Source: Streptomyces sp. A1136 (GTDB lineage Bacteria > Actinomycetota > Actinomycetes > Streptomycetales > Streptomycetaceae). Taken from it: a DNA stretch of 64,000 nucleotides. Each line of letters starts with the position of its first letter. The first letter of the stretch is position 1. Below are positions 43,581 through 51,533 of the stretch, one piece after another. Location of the stretch: assembly GCF_004795055.1 (NCBI RefSeq), contig NZ_SSBJ01000029.1, positions 1 through 64,000 of the forward strand, in the 5' to 3' direction. The notes beneath the pieces are model-generated. The model was not told the DNA's origin and ran no database searches. It worked only from the letters and a program-made list of their open reading frames with translations. The position numbers and the translations under genes were made by a program.

Positions 43581-45365
43581 ATGGCGTCCCCCGCAACCAC
43601 GCAGACGGTCCGGCCGCTCGACACACTGCGCTTCGATACCTCGGGGCCACCGGAGGTCACCGATGTCGTCGCCGAACACCTGCGGCTGCTCGGCGCGCGA
43701 TCCGACGAGCTTGCCGACGGAAGCTCTTCGGGCCGCATCACGCTCTCCGGAGGCGGCTTCGAGCCCGGTCACGCGGCCGCCGCCTGGGGGAGCCCGGGGA
43801 GCGGGCTCGTCGACGAGGCGACCGTGCAGGCCGCGACCGGCATGATGGCGGTCCACGGCCGACGTGACGGCAGCCCGCGAGGCCTGGCCGCCGATTACGC
43901 GGCGACGGCCACCGCCGTCCTGACCGTCCAAGGACTGCTCGCCGGACTGGTCGGCCAGGCCCGCGGAGCAGCGCCCTCCCACGTGACCGTGCGCGCCGAC
44001 CGGGCCGGACTGCTCGCCGTCTCCCAGTACCTCGCCGCCGCCGGGGCCGACGAGGCCGAAGCGGTCGAACTCGCCCCAGGAGGACCGCCCTTCACCTCGG
44101 CCGAAGGCGTGCTGTTCGAGCTGGAGTCCCTCGACGCGGGAGCCTGGGCCGCGTTCTGGCGAGCCCTGGACGCCCCGGCCGACGTGATACGCGCCGGGTG
44201 GCAGCCGTTCCAGTTCCGCTACGCCACCGCCTGCGCCGCCATCCCCCAGGCCCTCCACACCGTGACCCGGTCGCACCCCCTGCCGCGGATCCGGCAGGCC
44301 GCCGTGCTTTCGGGCGCCGAGATCTGCGTGTTGCGCACACTGGCCGAACGTGTCCTGGAGACAGACGGCGGCGCGCCCTGGTCGTTGCAGCCGCTGACCG
44401 GTGGCCTCGCCTCCGCGAGCCCCCGTACGGCAGTCGTCCCTTCTCCCGGACGACCGCTGGCCGGGCTGACGGTGCTGGAGGCGGGCCGCCGCATCCAGGC
44501 ACCCCTCGCCGCGCACCTGCTCGGCCTGCTGGGCGCCGAGATCATCCGGATCGAGCCGCCGGGCGGCGACCCCCTGCGGGGCATGCCACCCGCCTGCTCC
44601 GGCATCTCCGCCCGATGGCTCGCCCTCAATCGGGGCAAGAAGGCCGTCGAGATAGACATCAAGGCCGCGGCCGACCGCCGCCGACTGCGGGAGATGGCCG
44701 CGGAGGCCGATGTCTTCCTGCACAACTGGGCACCGGGCAAGGCCGCCGAGCTCGGCCTCGACGCCGACGACCTCGCCTCCGCCAATCCCGGCCTGGTCTA
44801 CGCCTACACGAGCGGCTGGGCCGACCGGCTCCAGGACGCCCCCATGGGCACCGACTTCATGGTGCAGGCCCGCACGGGGGTGGGCGAGGCCGTACGTCCC
44901 CATGGCGAAGCCCCGGCCCCCTCGCTGATGACCCTGCTCGACGTACTGGGCGGTCTGCACGGCGCCGAAGCCGTGCTGGCGGGGCTGCTGCTACGGGAAC
45001 GCACCGGCCGCGGGGTACGGGTGGACTCCTCGCTCCTCGGCGCCGCCGACACCCTGACCGGCCCCGCCCTGCGCCGGGTGGCGCGCGGGGAGGACCCCAG
45101 ACGGCCGGCCGGCTTCCGGCACCCGCTGCCGACAGCCGACGGCTGGATCGCCCCGGCCGACGCGAGCGCCGGGGCGGCGGCCGCGTACGACCTGCGCGAC
45201 CTCTCCACCAGCGATGCCCTGGCGCAACTGAGTGCTCACGGCGTCGCCGCCACCGCCGTCACCACCCACCTCTCCGACCTGCACCACGACGCGCGCTTCG
45301 CCGGTTCGATCGGCCGTGACGCGCACGGTGCCCCCGCCGTTCCCGACCCCTGGAGCTTCGCGTGA
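43581..45365 (+). CDS. CaiB/BaiF-type CoA-transferase, tandem-domain
   Basis: A 594-residue class III CoA-transferase, which moves CoA between carboxylic acids through an aspartyl-CoA intermediate. The C-terminal half is a standard CaiB domain: LAGLTVLEAGRRIQAPLAAH, LLGLLGAEIIRIEPPGGDPL, FLHNWAPGKAAELGLDADDL, and TDFMVQARTGVGEA with the catalytic Asp. The N-terminal 280 residues look like a second, degenerate CaiB domain (MMAVHGRRDGSPRGLAADYA). The family's usual length is about 400. ATG 43581 follows GAGGAGAGGC. Its stop overlaps the GTG of the ligase gene (GTGA). Confidence 0.87.
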   Translation: MASPATTQTVRPLDTLRFDTSGPPEVTDVVAEHLRLLGARSDELADGSSSGRITLSGGGFEPGHAAAAWGSPGSGLVDEATVQAATGMMAVHGRRDGSPRGLAADYAATATAVLTVQGLLAGLVGQARGAAPSHVTVRADRAGLLAVSQYLAAAGADEAEAVELAPGGPPFTSAEGVLFELESLDAGAWAAFWRALDAPADVIRAGWQPFQFRYATACAAIPQALHTVTRSHPLPRIRQAAVLSGAEICVLRTLAERVLETDGGAPWSLQPLTGGLASASPRTAVVPSPGRPLAGLTVLEAGRRIQAPLAAHLLGLLGAEIIRIEPPGGDPLRGMPPACSGISARWLALNRGKKAVEIDIKAAADRRRLREMAAEADVFLHNWAPGKAAELGLDADDLASANPGLVYAYTSGWADRLQDAPMGTDFMVQARTGVGEAVRPHGEAPAPSLMTLLDVLGGLHGAEAVLAGLLLRERTGRGVRVDSSLLGAADTLTGPALRRVARGEDPRRPAGFRHPLPTADGWIAPADASAGAAAAYDLRDLSTSDALAQLSAHGVAATAVTTHLSDLHHDARFAGSIGRDAHGAPAVPDPWSFA

Positions 45366-47050
45366 CTGTCGAACTGCACGACCTGCTGCCCGCCGAACTC
45401 CGTCGCTCCTGGGTGGTCGACGGCACCTGCCCCGACCTCGACCTCTACAGCCTTTTCAGGGCCCGCCAGATCGCCGACCTGCACCACACGGCCCTCCTGG
45501 ATGCCAAGGGCAAACTCTGTTACACCGCCCTGGACCGCAAGGTGCGATGTCTGGCCACCGGCCTCAGAAACCTCGGCATACGCGAGGGCGACGTGGTCGG
45601 CGTGCAACTCCCCAACAACCGGGGCGCCGTCATCGCCGACCTGGCCCTGGCCGCGCTCGGCGCGGTGGCCCTCCCCTTCCCCGTCGGCCGCGGCACCCTT
45701 GAGGCCGAGTGCCTGCTCCGCAGGGCCGAGGCCGTCGCCGTCATCGCCGCGATCACACACCGCGACTTCCACCACGCCGCCGACCTGCACACGCTCTCGC
45801 GGGCTTTGCCCGCCCTCCGCCACGTCGTCGCGGTGGGCCCCGGCACCGCTCCCGAGGGCACGACGTCGTGGTCGGACCTCATGCGCTGCGACCCGGCCGG
45901 CTTCGTCCCCGCCCGCCCGGATCCCGACAGCGCGGCCCGAATCCTGGTCTCCTCGGGTTCCGAAGCCGAGCCGAAGATGATCGCTTACTCGCACAACGCA
46001 CTGGCCGGCGGGCGCGGGAACTTCCTCGCCTCCCTGATCCCCGACGGGACCCCGCCACGCTGCCTCTTCCTCGTACCGCTGGCTTCTGCCTTCGGGTCCA
46101 ACGGCACCGCCGTCACCCTCGCCCGGCACGGCGGCACCCTGGTCCTGCTCGACCACTTCTCACCCGATGCCGCCATCGCGGCGATGCGCGAGTACGAACC
46201 GACCCACGTCCTCGGCGTGCCCACCATGGTCCGCATGATGCTCGAACGCCTCGACGCGACGGGCGAGCGGTTGCCGGCTCCCACCGCGCTGGTCCTGGGT
46301 GGTGCCCCGCTCGACGAGACCACCGCTGCCGCCGCGGCGAAGGCGTTCGGCTGCCCGGTGGTCAACCTCTACGGCTCCGCCGACGGCGTCAACTGCCACA
46401 CGGGGCTGGCGAACACCGTGCCTCCGACCGACGCCTCGGGCGTCGTCGCGGGCCACCCCGACCCCCGGGTCGCCGAGATCCGCATCGCCGACCCCGAGAC
46501 CCATGCACCGCTCCCCGACGGCGCCATTGGCGAGATCATCTCGCGGGGGCCCATGACGCCCCTGTGCTATGTGGGCGCCCCCGACCTGAACACCCGCTAC
46601 CGCACCCCCGACGGCTGGGTCCGCACCGGCGACCTCGGCTACCTCGACGCCGACAGCGTCCTGCACGTCGTCGGACGCCTGAAGGACATCGTGATCCGAG
46701 GGGGCGCCAACATCAGCCCTGCCGAGGTCGAACGGGAACTCCGTTCCCACCAGCAGGTCCGGGATGTCGTCTGCATCGGTGTTCCCGATCCGCTGATGGG
46801 TGAGCGGCTGGCGGCCTGCGTGGTGACGCGGGGCCCGCTGGCCCCGACGCTGCACTCACTCGGGGAGCACCTGACCGAGCGGGGGCTGGAACGGCGCAAG
46901 CACCCCGAGCGGCTCCTCGTGGTGGCGGAGATTCCCCTGACGGCGGCGGGCAAGCCGGATCGGGCGGCTCTGCGGGAACGCCTCACGCAGAGCCTGCCGC
47001 AGGCACGACACGGCCTGCCCGAGACGGCACCCCTCGCCCAGGCCGGATGA
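45362..47050 (+). CDS. AMP-dependent acyl-CoA synthetase/ligase
   Basis: A 562-residue adenylate-forming ligase that activates a carboxylic acid as acyl-AMP and then acyl-CoA. The P-loop motif reads SSGSEAEPKM (degenerate against TSGTTGxPK), then LYGSADGVNCHTG (A5), TPDGWVRTGDLGYLDADSVL (A7), GRLKDIVIRGGANISPAEVE (A8) and the C-terminal catalytic Lys in TAAGKPDRAALRERL. GTG 45362 overlaps the CoA-transferase stop. A perfect 15-bp terminator follows, so the ligase ends the operon. The pairing of dehydrogenase, CaiB-type transferase and ligase recalls carnitine-type (caiABC-like) metabolism; substrate unknown. Confidence 0.9.
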   Translation: MTVELHDLLPAELRRSWVVDGTCPDLDLYSLFRARQIADLHHTALLDAKGKLCYTALDRKVRCLATGLRNLGIREGDVVGVQLPNNRGAVIADLALAALGAVALPFPVGRGTLEAECLLRRAEAVAVIAAITHRDFHHAADLHTLSRALPALRHVVAVGPGTAPEGTTSWSDLMRCDPAGFVPARPDPDSAARILVSSGSEAEPKMIAYSHNALAGGRGNFLASLIPDGTPPRCLFLVPLASAFGSNGTAVTLARHGGTLVLLDHFSPDAAIAAMREYEPTHVLGVPTMVRMMLERLDATGERLPAPTALVLGGAPLDETTAAAAAKAFGCPVVNLYGSADGVNCHTGLANTVPPTDASGVVAGHPDPRVAEIRIADPETHAPLPDGAIGEIISRGPMTPLCYVGAPDLNTRYRTPDGWVRTGDLGYLDADSVLHVVGRLKDIVIRGGANISPAEVERELRSHQQVRDVVCIGVPDPLMGERLAACVVTRGPLAPTLHSLGEHLTERGLERRKHPERLLVVAEIPLTAAGKPDRAALRERLTQSLPQARHGLPETAPLAQAG

Positions 47051-47053
47051 CCG

Positions 47054-47090
47054 GTGGGCCCGGCAGCCGCGGGAGGGCTGCCGGGCCCAC
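47054..47090 (+). terminator. Perfect 15-bp hairpin terminator of the acyl-CoA operon
   Basis: GTGGGCCCGGCAGCC (47054-47068) pairs exactly with GGCTGCCGGGCCCAC (47076-47090), 7-nt loop, three nt after the ligase stop. Confidence 0.88.
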
Positions 47091-47112
47091 CTGGGGAGAG
47101 CACGCGCCGGTA

Positions 47113-47710
47113 CCCTCCCCGTCGGTCAGCCCGCCGAGCCACGTCGTACCAGGTCGACGGCCACGTCCACGACGATGAAGCAGGCCAGGGTGGCCCCCAG
47201 AACCGGCAGGGCCCAGCCGAGTGCGGGCACACCGGGACACCGACGACGATCACCGACAACGGCAGCCGTCGCCAGGTACCGCGGACGGCGCCTTGCCGAA
47301 GGCCCTTGCGGTCCTCACGAGTGGGGCGGCGCAGCCACCACACCCGATGGCCCCACAACGTGACGAGGATCAGGCCGACGGCGACAGACGGCCGGCGCGG
47401 TCGGTCGACGACGCCGAACAGCATGCACATCTCGCCCTGCACATTGAGCTTGCTCAGTTCGGCCAGGAGCGGGTAGTCGTCCCACCGGCGGTGCGAGGTG
47501 ACCTCGCCCTTGGCCTGTCCACGGCGACTTCGTCGCAGTGGACAGGCCACCCGTTGTCGCTCTGCGCCCCGAACGGGCGCTGGGGGCATCGGCGGGCGGG
47601 GTCAGCGTGACGGTGCCGCCGAGCCGGGCGTCACGGGCCACCGCGAGCGCTGCGACTGAGTCGGCCGGATCCGCCTTCGGGGACTCCTCTGCCGTGCGGT
47701 GTCGGAGTGC
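47113..47710 (-). pseudogene. PepSY-associated membrane protein, C-terminal remnant
   Basis: Minus strand: DYPLLAELSKLNVQGEMCML, FGVVDRPRRPSVAVGLILVT, LWGHRVWWLRRPTREDRK, LPLSVIVVGVPV, then in another frame GATLACFIVVDVAVDLVRRG. This is the last half of a PepSY transmembrane protein (Y-x-LLxxL-x-x-x-G-x-xHxG-like, WWLRRP, final helices). Upstream pieces (SVAALAVARDARLGGTVTLT) belong to the PepSY repeat. At least two frameshifts and a palindromic insertion at 47511-47549 break it; no N-terminus. Confidence 0.7.
47511..47549. repeat. Long two-stage palindrome inside the PepSY remnant
   Basis: TGGCCTGTCCAC (47511-47522) is the exact reverse complement of GTGGACAGGCCA (47538-47549); the 15-nt loop holds a second stem GCGAC/GTCGC (47524-47528, 47532-47536). 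It interrupts PepSY homology, so it may be an excision scar, a terminator of a lost gene, or a small hairpin element. Confidence 0.6.
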
Positions 47711-48236
47711 CCGGGTGTTGGTCACTGCCTTCCTCGGCCGTCGGCCGCGCACAGGGCGAGAGCGGGTGGAGTTGAGGAAGAACAGACCGAGCGGGAGTCA
47801 CCCCCGGTCGCGGCATGCCGGCCGCGGGTGAGGCGCACACCGCGCGCCGCACGGTCGGGCAGGAGCACGCCCCGGGCGGACTTCGCCCGTTGCCCCGGCT
47901 GCGGCCGACCCGGAGGACGAGACCGCCCGGACTGTCGAACCGGCGTGGTGACGTCGAAACGGCGTCGGCGGGCCCCGAAGAGGACGGTGCACAGTGCGGT
48001 CAGGGCCGCGGAGCCCAGTCCCAGCCCGGGAGCGCCCGGGAGCGCCCGGGAGTCGGCCGCCGGCCGAGGTATGGTTCGCGGAGCCCAGGAGCAGGCACGC
48101 GGAAGCGCCGATCAGACCGGCCCGGGCCCGCCTCGGTCAACGTCCCAGTCCGCACGGGCACAACTCATATGTGGAAGGCGGGGATGCGTGGCCCGGGTGA
48201 GCCGAAACCCAGGAGGATGTTCGGAGTGTAAAGGGG
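47711..48236. other. 525-bp decayed stretch upstream of the zinc-type ABC operon end
   Basis: Minus-strand fragments such as ARAGLIGASACLLLGSANHT and LGLGSAALTALCTVLFGARR look like pieces of a small membrane protein with a frameshift at a triple GCCCGGGAGC repeat (48024-48053). No start or family can be given. Confidence 0.3.
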
Positions 48237-48271
48237 CATCCCGGGACGGTTTGGGCGGCCGCCCCGGGATG
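48237..48271 (-). terminator. Hairpin terminator of the zinc-type ABC operon
   Basis: CATCCCGGGACGG (48237-48249) pairs with CCGCCCCGGGATG (48259-48271) with one mismatch and a 9-nt loop, 25 bp after the binding-protein stop. Confidence 0.7.
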
Positions 48272-48295
48272 TGGCGGGTAGCCGGCCCACCTGGT

Positions 48296-49120
48296 TCAGG
48301 AGCCGCCCATGGCCTTCTTCAGTTCGCCCGCCGCGGTGCGGTAGACGGGCAGCAGGTCGAGATCCTCACCCGGATAGTTGACGATCTTGACCTGCTTGGC
48401 GCCCGAGTCGGGCAGCACCGTCCCGGTCGACATGTGGGCGTTGTCCAGAACCAGGGACGGCTTCTTCGCGGAGAGCTCGGCCAACTGCGCCGGGGTCACG
48501 GCCTCCGGGCCGTAGGTGCCCACCGTGGTGGCGCCGGCGAGCTTCGCGGCCCACCCGGTGAAGACCTGGGCGACGACGGAGGGGCTCTTGCCGCCGGGCC
48601 ACGCGGCCTGGAGCTCCTTGTTGAGCGTCCCGTACTCCGCGTCGAAGCCGGTCTTCCACTTCGTGGCCGCGTCCTGCGTGCCGAAGACACCGGCCAGCTT
48701 GTCGACCTCGGCCTTGACCTTGTCGGGATCGTTGTCGAGGTTGACCTCGACCAGCTTCGCCTTGGAGCCTGCGGCCTCCTTGATCTTCGCGGCGTACGGC
48801 TCGAAAGGCGCGTACAGCACGAAGTCGGCCTTGGCGACCGCGGCGAGGTCCGAGGGTTTCGGGTCGTAGTCGGGGGCGTGGTGGACGGACTGCGGCACGA
48901 TGACCTTGATGTCCTCGGCTCCCGCGGCCTTGGCGAACGCGCCCTCCCAGGTGGTGGTCACCACCACCGCGGGTTTGTCCTTTCCGGCAGCCGCGGCGCC
49001 GGCCCTCGCGGAGCTGTCGGTCGCGGGCTTGGGGTCGGTGCTGTTTCCGCAGCCGGCGGTGAGGGCGAGTGCCGTGCTCAATGCGAGGAGGGAAGAGATA
49101 CGGACGCGGGTGCGCGCCAT
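48296..49120 (-). CDS. Metal ABC transporter substrate-binding lipoprotein (ZnuA/AztC-type)
   Basis: A 274-residue lipoprotein that would capture Zn or Mn outside the membrane. The signal peptide ends in the lipobox LTAGC (Cys at about 23). The cluster-A-I pattern is present: VVVTTTWEGAFAKAAGAEDI, IVPQSVHHAPDYDPKPSDLA (HH...D at the metal site), LYAPFEPYAAKIKEAAG and NAHMSTGTVLPDSGAKQVKI. The long His-rich loop of typical ZnuA is absent, as in AztC. ATG 49120 has CGGAGA nine nt upstream. It overlaps the permease gene's 3' end by 43 bp and is the last gene of the operon. Confidence 0.87.
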   Translation of the reverse strand: MARTRVRISSLLALSTALALTAGCGNSTDPKPATDSSARAGAAAAGKDKPAVVVTTTWEGAFAKAAGAEDIKVIVPQSVHHAPDYDPKPSDLAAVAKADFVLYAPFEPYAAKIKEAAGSKAKLVEVNLDNDPDKVKAEVDKLAGVFGTQDAATKWKTGFDAEYGTLNKELQAAWPGGKSPSVVAQVFTGWAAKLAGATTVGTYGPEAVTPAQLAELSAKKPSLVLDNAHMSTGTVLPDSGAKQVKIVNYPGEDLDLLPVYRTAAGELKKAMGGS

Positions 49121-49953
49121 GAGCTGATTCTCCGTTCGGGTATGAAGTGGACCGCGAGGACGAGAGCCCCCGCCGTCAGGACGAGTACGGGGCCGGGCGG
49201 CCAGTCCAGCCACAGGGCCAGCAGGAACCCGGTCGCGTTGACGGTCACGCCGATGCCAACCGCCCAGAGTGTGATCGACTTCAGCGAGCTGCCCAGGCGG
49301 CGCGCGGCGAGGGCGGGCAGCAGGGTCAGGGCATCGACGAGCAGGGCCCCGGTGAGCTTGATGGCCCCGGCGACGGCGATCGCGACGAGCACCAGCAGGC
49401 CGGCGGTCAGGGGGCGGACCAGGACGCCGGAGCACTGGGCGAGCTCGCGGTCGTAGAGGAGCAGCCCGACATCGTGCCGCCGCCACCAGAACAGACCCGG
49501 TACGACGGCGGCCAGCACCCCGAGCACGATGAGGTCGGGTGTGCCGACGGAGAGGATCGACCCCCACAGCAGGGCGAAGGCCCCGGACGCGTTCACTCCC
49601 GACACGGCGAGCAGCAGCAGCGCGGCGGCGATGGCGAGGCTCATCAGCAGGCCCATGGCTCCGGAGAGCCCGTCCGGCGTGCGGGCGAGCGGGGCCACGC
49701 CCGCACCGGCCAGGGCGCAGGCGACGAGCGCGCACAGCATCGGGTCGAGGCCGGTAAGCAGTCCGATCGCGATGCCGAGCAGGGCTACGTGCATCATCGC
49801 GAAGCGAACCGGCATGATGTCGAGCCCTACGATGACCACTCCGATCACGGGCAGGCCGATAGCCGCGAGCAGCAGCGCGAGACCGGCCCGCTGGACCGGA
49901 AGCAACTGGAGCAGCGCCCCGAGGTCGGCGGTGGCGAGGTTCACCGAGGTCAC
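49078..49953 (-). CDS. Metal ABC transporter permease (ZnuB/AztB-type)
   Basis: A 291-residue membrane protein with eight to nine helices of the ABC-3 family: LLLAAIGLPVIGVVIVGLDI, MPVRFAMMHVALLGIAIGLL, MLCALVACALAGAGV, LLMSLAIAAALLLLAVSG, VLGVLAAVVPGLFWW, LLVLVAIAVAGAIKLTGALL. The cytoplasmic coupling helix region LLVDALTLLPALAARRLGSS is recognisable. Start GTG 49953 overlaps the ATPase stop (GTGA). The C-terminus runs 43 bp into the binding-protein gene. Confidence 0.88.
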   Translation of the reverse strand: MTSVNLATADLGALLQLLPVQRAGLALLLAAIGLPVIGVVIVGLDIMPVRFAMMHVALLGIAIGLLTGLDPMLCALVACALAGAGVAPLARTPDGLSGAMGLLMSLAIAAALLLLAVSGVNASGAFALLWGSILSVGTPDLIVLGVLAAVVPGLFWWRRHDVGLLLYDRELAQCSGVLVRPLTAGLLVLVAIAVAGAIKLTGALLVDALTLLPALAARRLGSSLKSITLWAVGIGVTVNATGFLLALWLDWPPGPVLVLTAGALVLAVHFIPERRISSWRAPASVSLPSSH

Positions 49954-50585
49954 CGGACCTCCCGTAGCCGGCCTGCGGCCATCTCCAGCACCCGGTCGCA
50001 ACGGTCCGCCAGGGCTCGGTCGTGCGTCACGACGATCAGGGTCACCGGGAGCGACGTCAGAACGTCTGCGGCTTCCGCCTGGCCGTCGAAGTCGAGTGCG
50101 GCGGTGGGCTCGTCGGCCAGTAGCACTTGGGCGCCTGCGGCGACGCAGCCGATCGCGCGAGCCAGGTACATTCGCTGCAACTGGCCGCCGGAGAGGGTGT
50201 GCAGAGGACGTTCGACCAGCGTCCCGACCCCCAGGCGGACAGCGGCTTCACTCGCGTCCTCGGGCGCGGTACTGCTGGCCAGCAGCTCCGCGCCGAGCAG
50301 GGGGAAACGGCCGGCGGCCGGCTTCTGGGGGATCCACGCGCAGGCCCGGCGCCGCCAGGCCCACTCGGCGGGTGAGCCGGTGTCGCGGCCGCCGACCGAG
50401 ATCGAGCCCGTCACCTGGCGGTGCAGCCCGAGCACCGCACGCAGGAGGGTGGTCTTGCCGGAGCCGTTGGTCCCGGTCAAGGCGACACGCTCACCGGCGG
50501 CGATCTCCAGATTCACTCCGGATACCGCCTCCACCCGGCCATGCCGGCAGGCGACCGCCCTCATGCGCACATCCAGCCCGCCCAT
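49950..50585 (-). CDS. Metal ABC transporter ATP-binding protein (ZnuC/AztA-type)
   Basis: A 211-residue ABC ATPase. Walker A GTNGSGKTT, Q-loop WIPQKP, signature LSGGQLQR, Walker B VLLADEPTAALD, switch His in VVTHD. First gene of the ATPase-permease-binding-protein operon, all translationally coupled. ATG 50585 gives the usual start before strand 1 (RMRAVACRHGRVEAVSGVNL). A longer start at 50697 is open but not protein-like in this frame. No clear zinc-responsive Zur box was found upstream, so the metal assignment rests on the binding protein. Confidence 0.9.
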   Translation of the reverse strand: MGGLDVRMRAVACRHGRVEAVSGVNLEIAAGERVALTGTNGSGKTTLLRAVLGLHRQVTGSISVGGRDTGSPAEWAWRRRACAWIPQKPAAGRFPLLGAELLASSTAPEDASEAAVRLGVGTLVERPLHTLSGGQLQRMYLARAIGCVAAGAQVLLADEPTAALDFDGQAEAADVLTSLPVTLIVVTHDRALADRCDRVLEMAAGRLREVR

Positions 50586-50758
50586 CCCACACCTTCCCGT
50601 CCTTCCGCGCTGCGTGGAGCGGCGGGTGCCCGCCGCCCACGTCCCAGTAGTCGGACGGCATATGACCGAAGTTCCCGTGGACGGACGCCTTTTTCATGCG
50701 CGAATGCCACCGACCCGCAGCCCGCCGACCCGTAGCCTTCGCGTCCGTCGCGCTGCGC

Positions 50759-50944
50759 TCAGATCGTCGTGGCGACTTCGCAGCCGGCCTCGGCGATGGC
50801 GGCGCGGATCAGACCGTCGTCGAGCGGAGTGCCGCTCACCCCGGGTACCTGCTTGACCTCATCGGTGATGTGGCCGCGCCGGCCGGCCACATCCGGCCCT
50901 TGGCTTCCCGGCGCGCACAGTAGCCTCAGGTCATCGGCCCGCAC
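50759..50944 (-). pseudogene. Heavy-metal-associated (CopZ-like) domain remnant
   Basis: The minus strand reads GHITDEVKQVPGVSG then TPLDDGLIRAAIAEAGCEVA. That is an HMA domain with the metal-binding loop (GMTCxxC) replaced by GRRGHI and with the middle strand (about 12 residues between GVSG and TPLDD) deleted. Copper chaperones of this kind usually flank CopA genes, which fits the copper operon 1.5 kb away. Nonfunctional as a metal binder. Confidence 0.65.
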
Positions 50945-51271
50945 AGTAGCCTCAGGTCATGCCGGTCACGCGGTAGCGCCGCCCATGCACGGCGCTCTCC
51001 TTCGACGCCGCCGTACACGGTGGAGGCCGGGCACGATTCTCGCTCGGAGACCCCCGAGGTCGTCTGCCTCTCCCACGTAGTCGTACTGAGGGGGCCTCTG
51101 GTTTCCGCGACTTCGGGGCGGCTGGAAGCAGTTGGAGCACAGGTTCCGACCGCTGTGCTCCCACGAGGCCGCGATGGCGAGCTTGCGTCCGCTACCGAAG
51201 GGGCATTCCCTTCTCGTCCGGTGGCGGGAGGCCGTTCCGTGGGCGGACGTGAAAAGGGAAGGGCACGTGTG

Positions 51272-51487
51272 ATGACGGATACCAATTCATTGACACCCGT
51301 AGCGACGTTTTGCGGCAAGTGCGACTGCGGCTGTCCCCAATTGTTCATCGACGAGTCCGCGCCGGTCGAACGGCGGGTCGTCATCACCGACGACTTCGGA
51401 CAGCGGGTGGAGATGAGCGCCGACCAGTTCGGCTCCCTCATCGAGGACGCCAAGGCGGGCAAGCTCGACGTGGTCGCCGCCGTCTGA
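51272..51487 (+). CDS. Cys-rich small protein
   Basis: A 71-residue protein with a Cys cluster near the N-terminus (ATFCGKCDCGCPQLF, four Cys in ten residues) and an acidic remainder (VVITDDFGQRVEMSADQFGS). The Cys spacing could hold a Zn or Cu ion. ATG 51272 has AAGGGAAGGG 7 to 15 nt upstream. Not recognised as a named family; it lies between zinc-type and copper-type transport operons and convergent to the copper operon. Confidence 0.6.
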   Translation: MTDTNSLTPVATFCGKCDCGCPQLFIDESAPVERRVVITDDFGQRVEMSADQFGSLIEDAKAGKLDVVAAV

Positions 51488-51502
51488 GCCGACCCGTCGC
51501 CG

Positions 51503-51533
51503 CCGGCCCGGTGGCGTTCAGCTTCCGGGCCGG
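51503..51533. terminator. Hairpin between convergent genes
   Basis: CCGGCCCGG (51503-51511) and CCGGGCCGG (51525-51533), 13-nt loop. It stands 15 bp after the Cys-rich gene's stop and overlaps the last codons of the PCuAC gene. Confidence 0.6.

Noticed and set aside
43449..44960. Long minus-strand frame opposite the CoA-transferase
   Set aside because: No homology; antisense of a clearly real enzyme.
48024..48053. GCCCGGGAGC repeated three times
   Set aside because: Short GC-rich microsatellite of the kind expected here; listed only inside the intergenic note.
50491..50697. Small minus-strand frame starting MKKASVHGNFGHMPSDYWDV before the ABC ATPase
   Set aside because: Looks protein-like for about 40 residues, but no ribosome site or family; it overlaps the ATPase start and was not strong enough to list.
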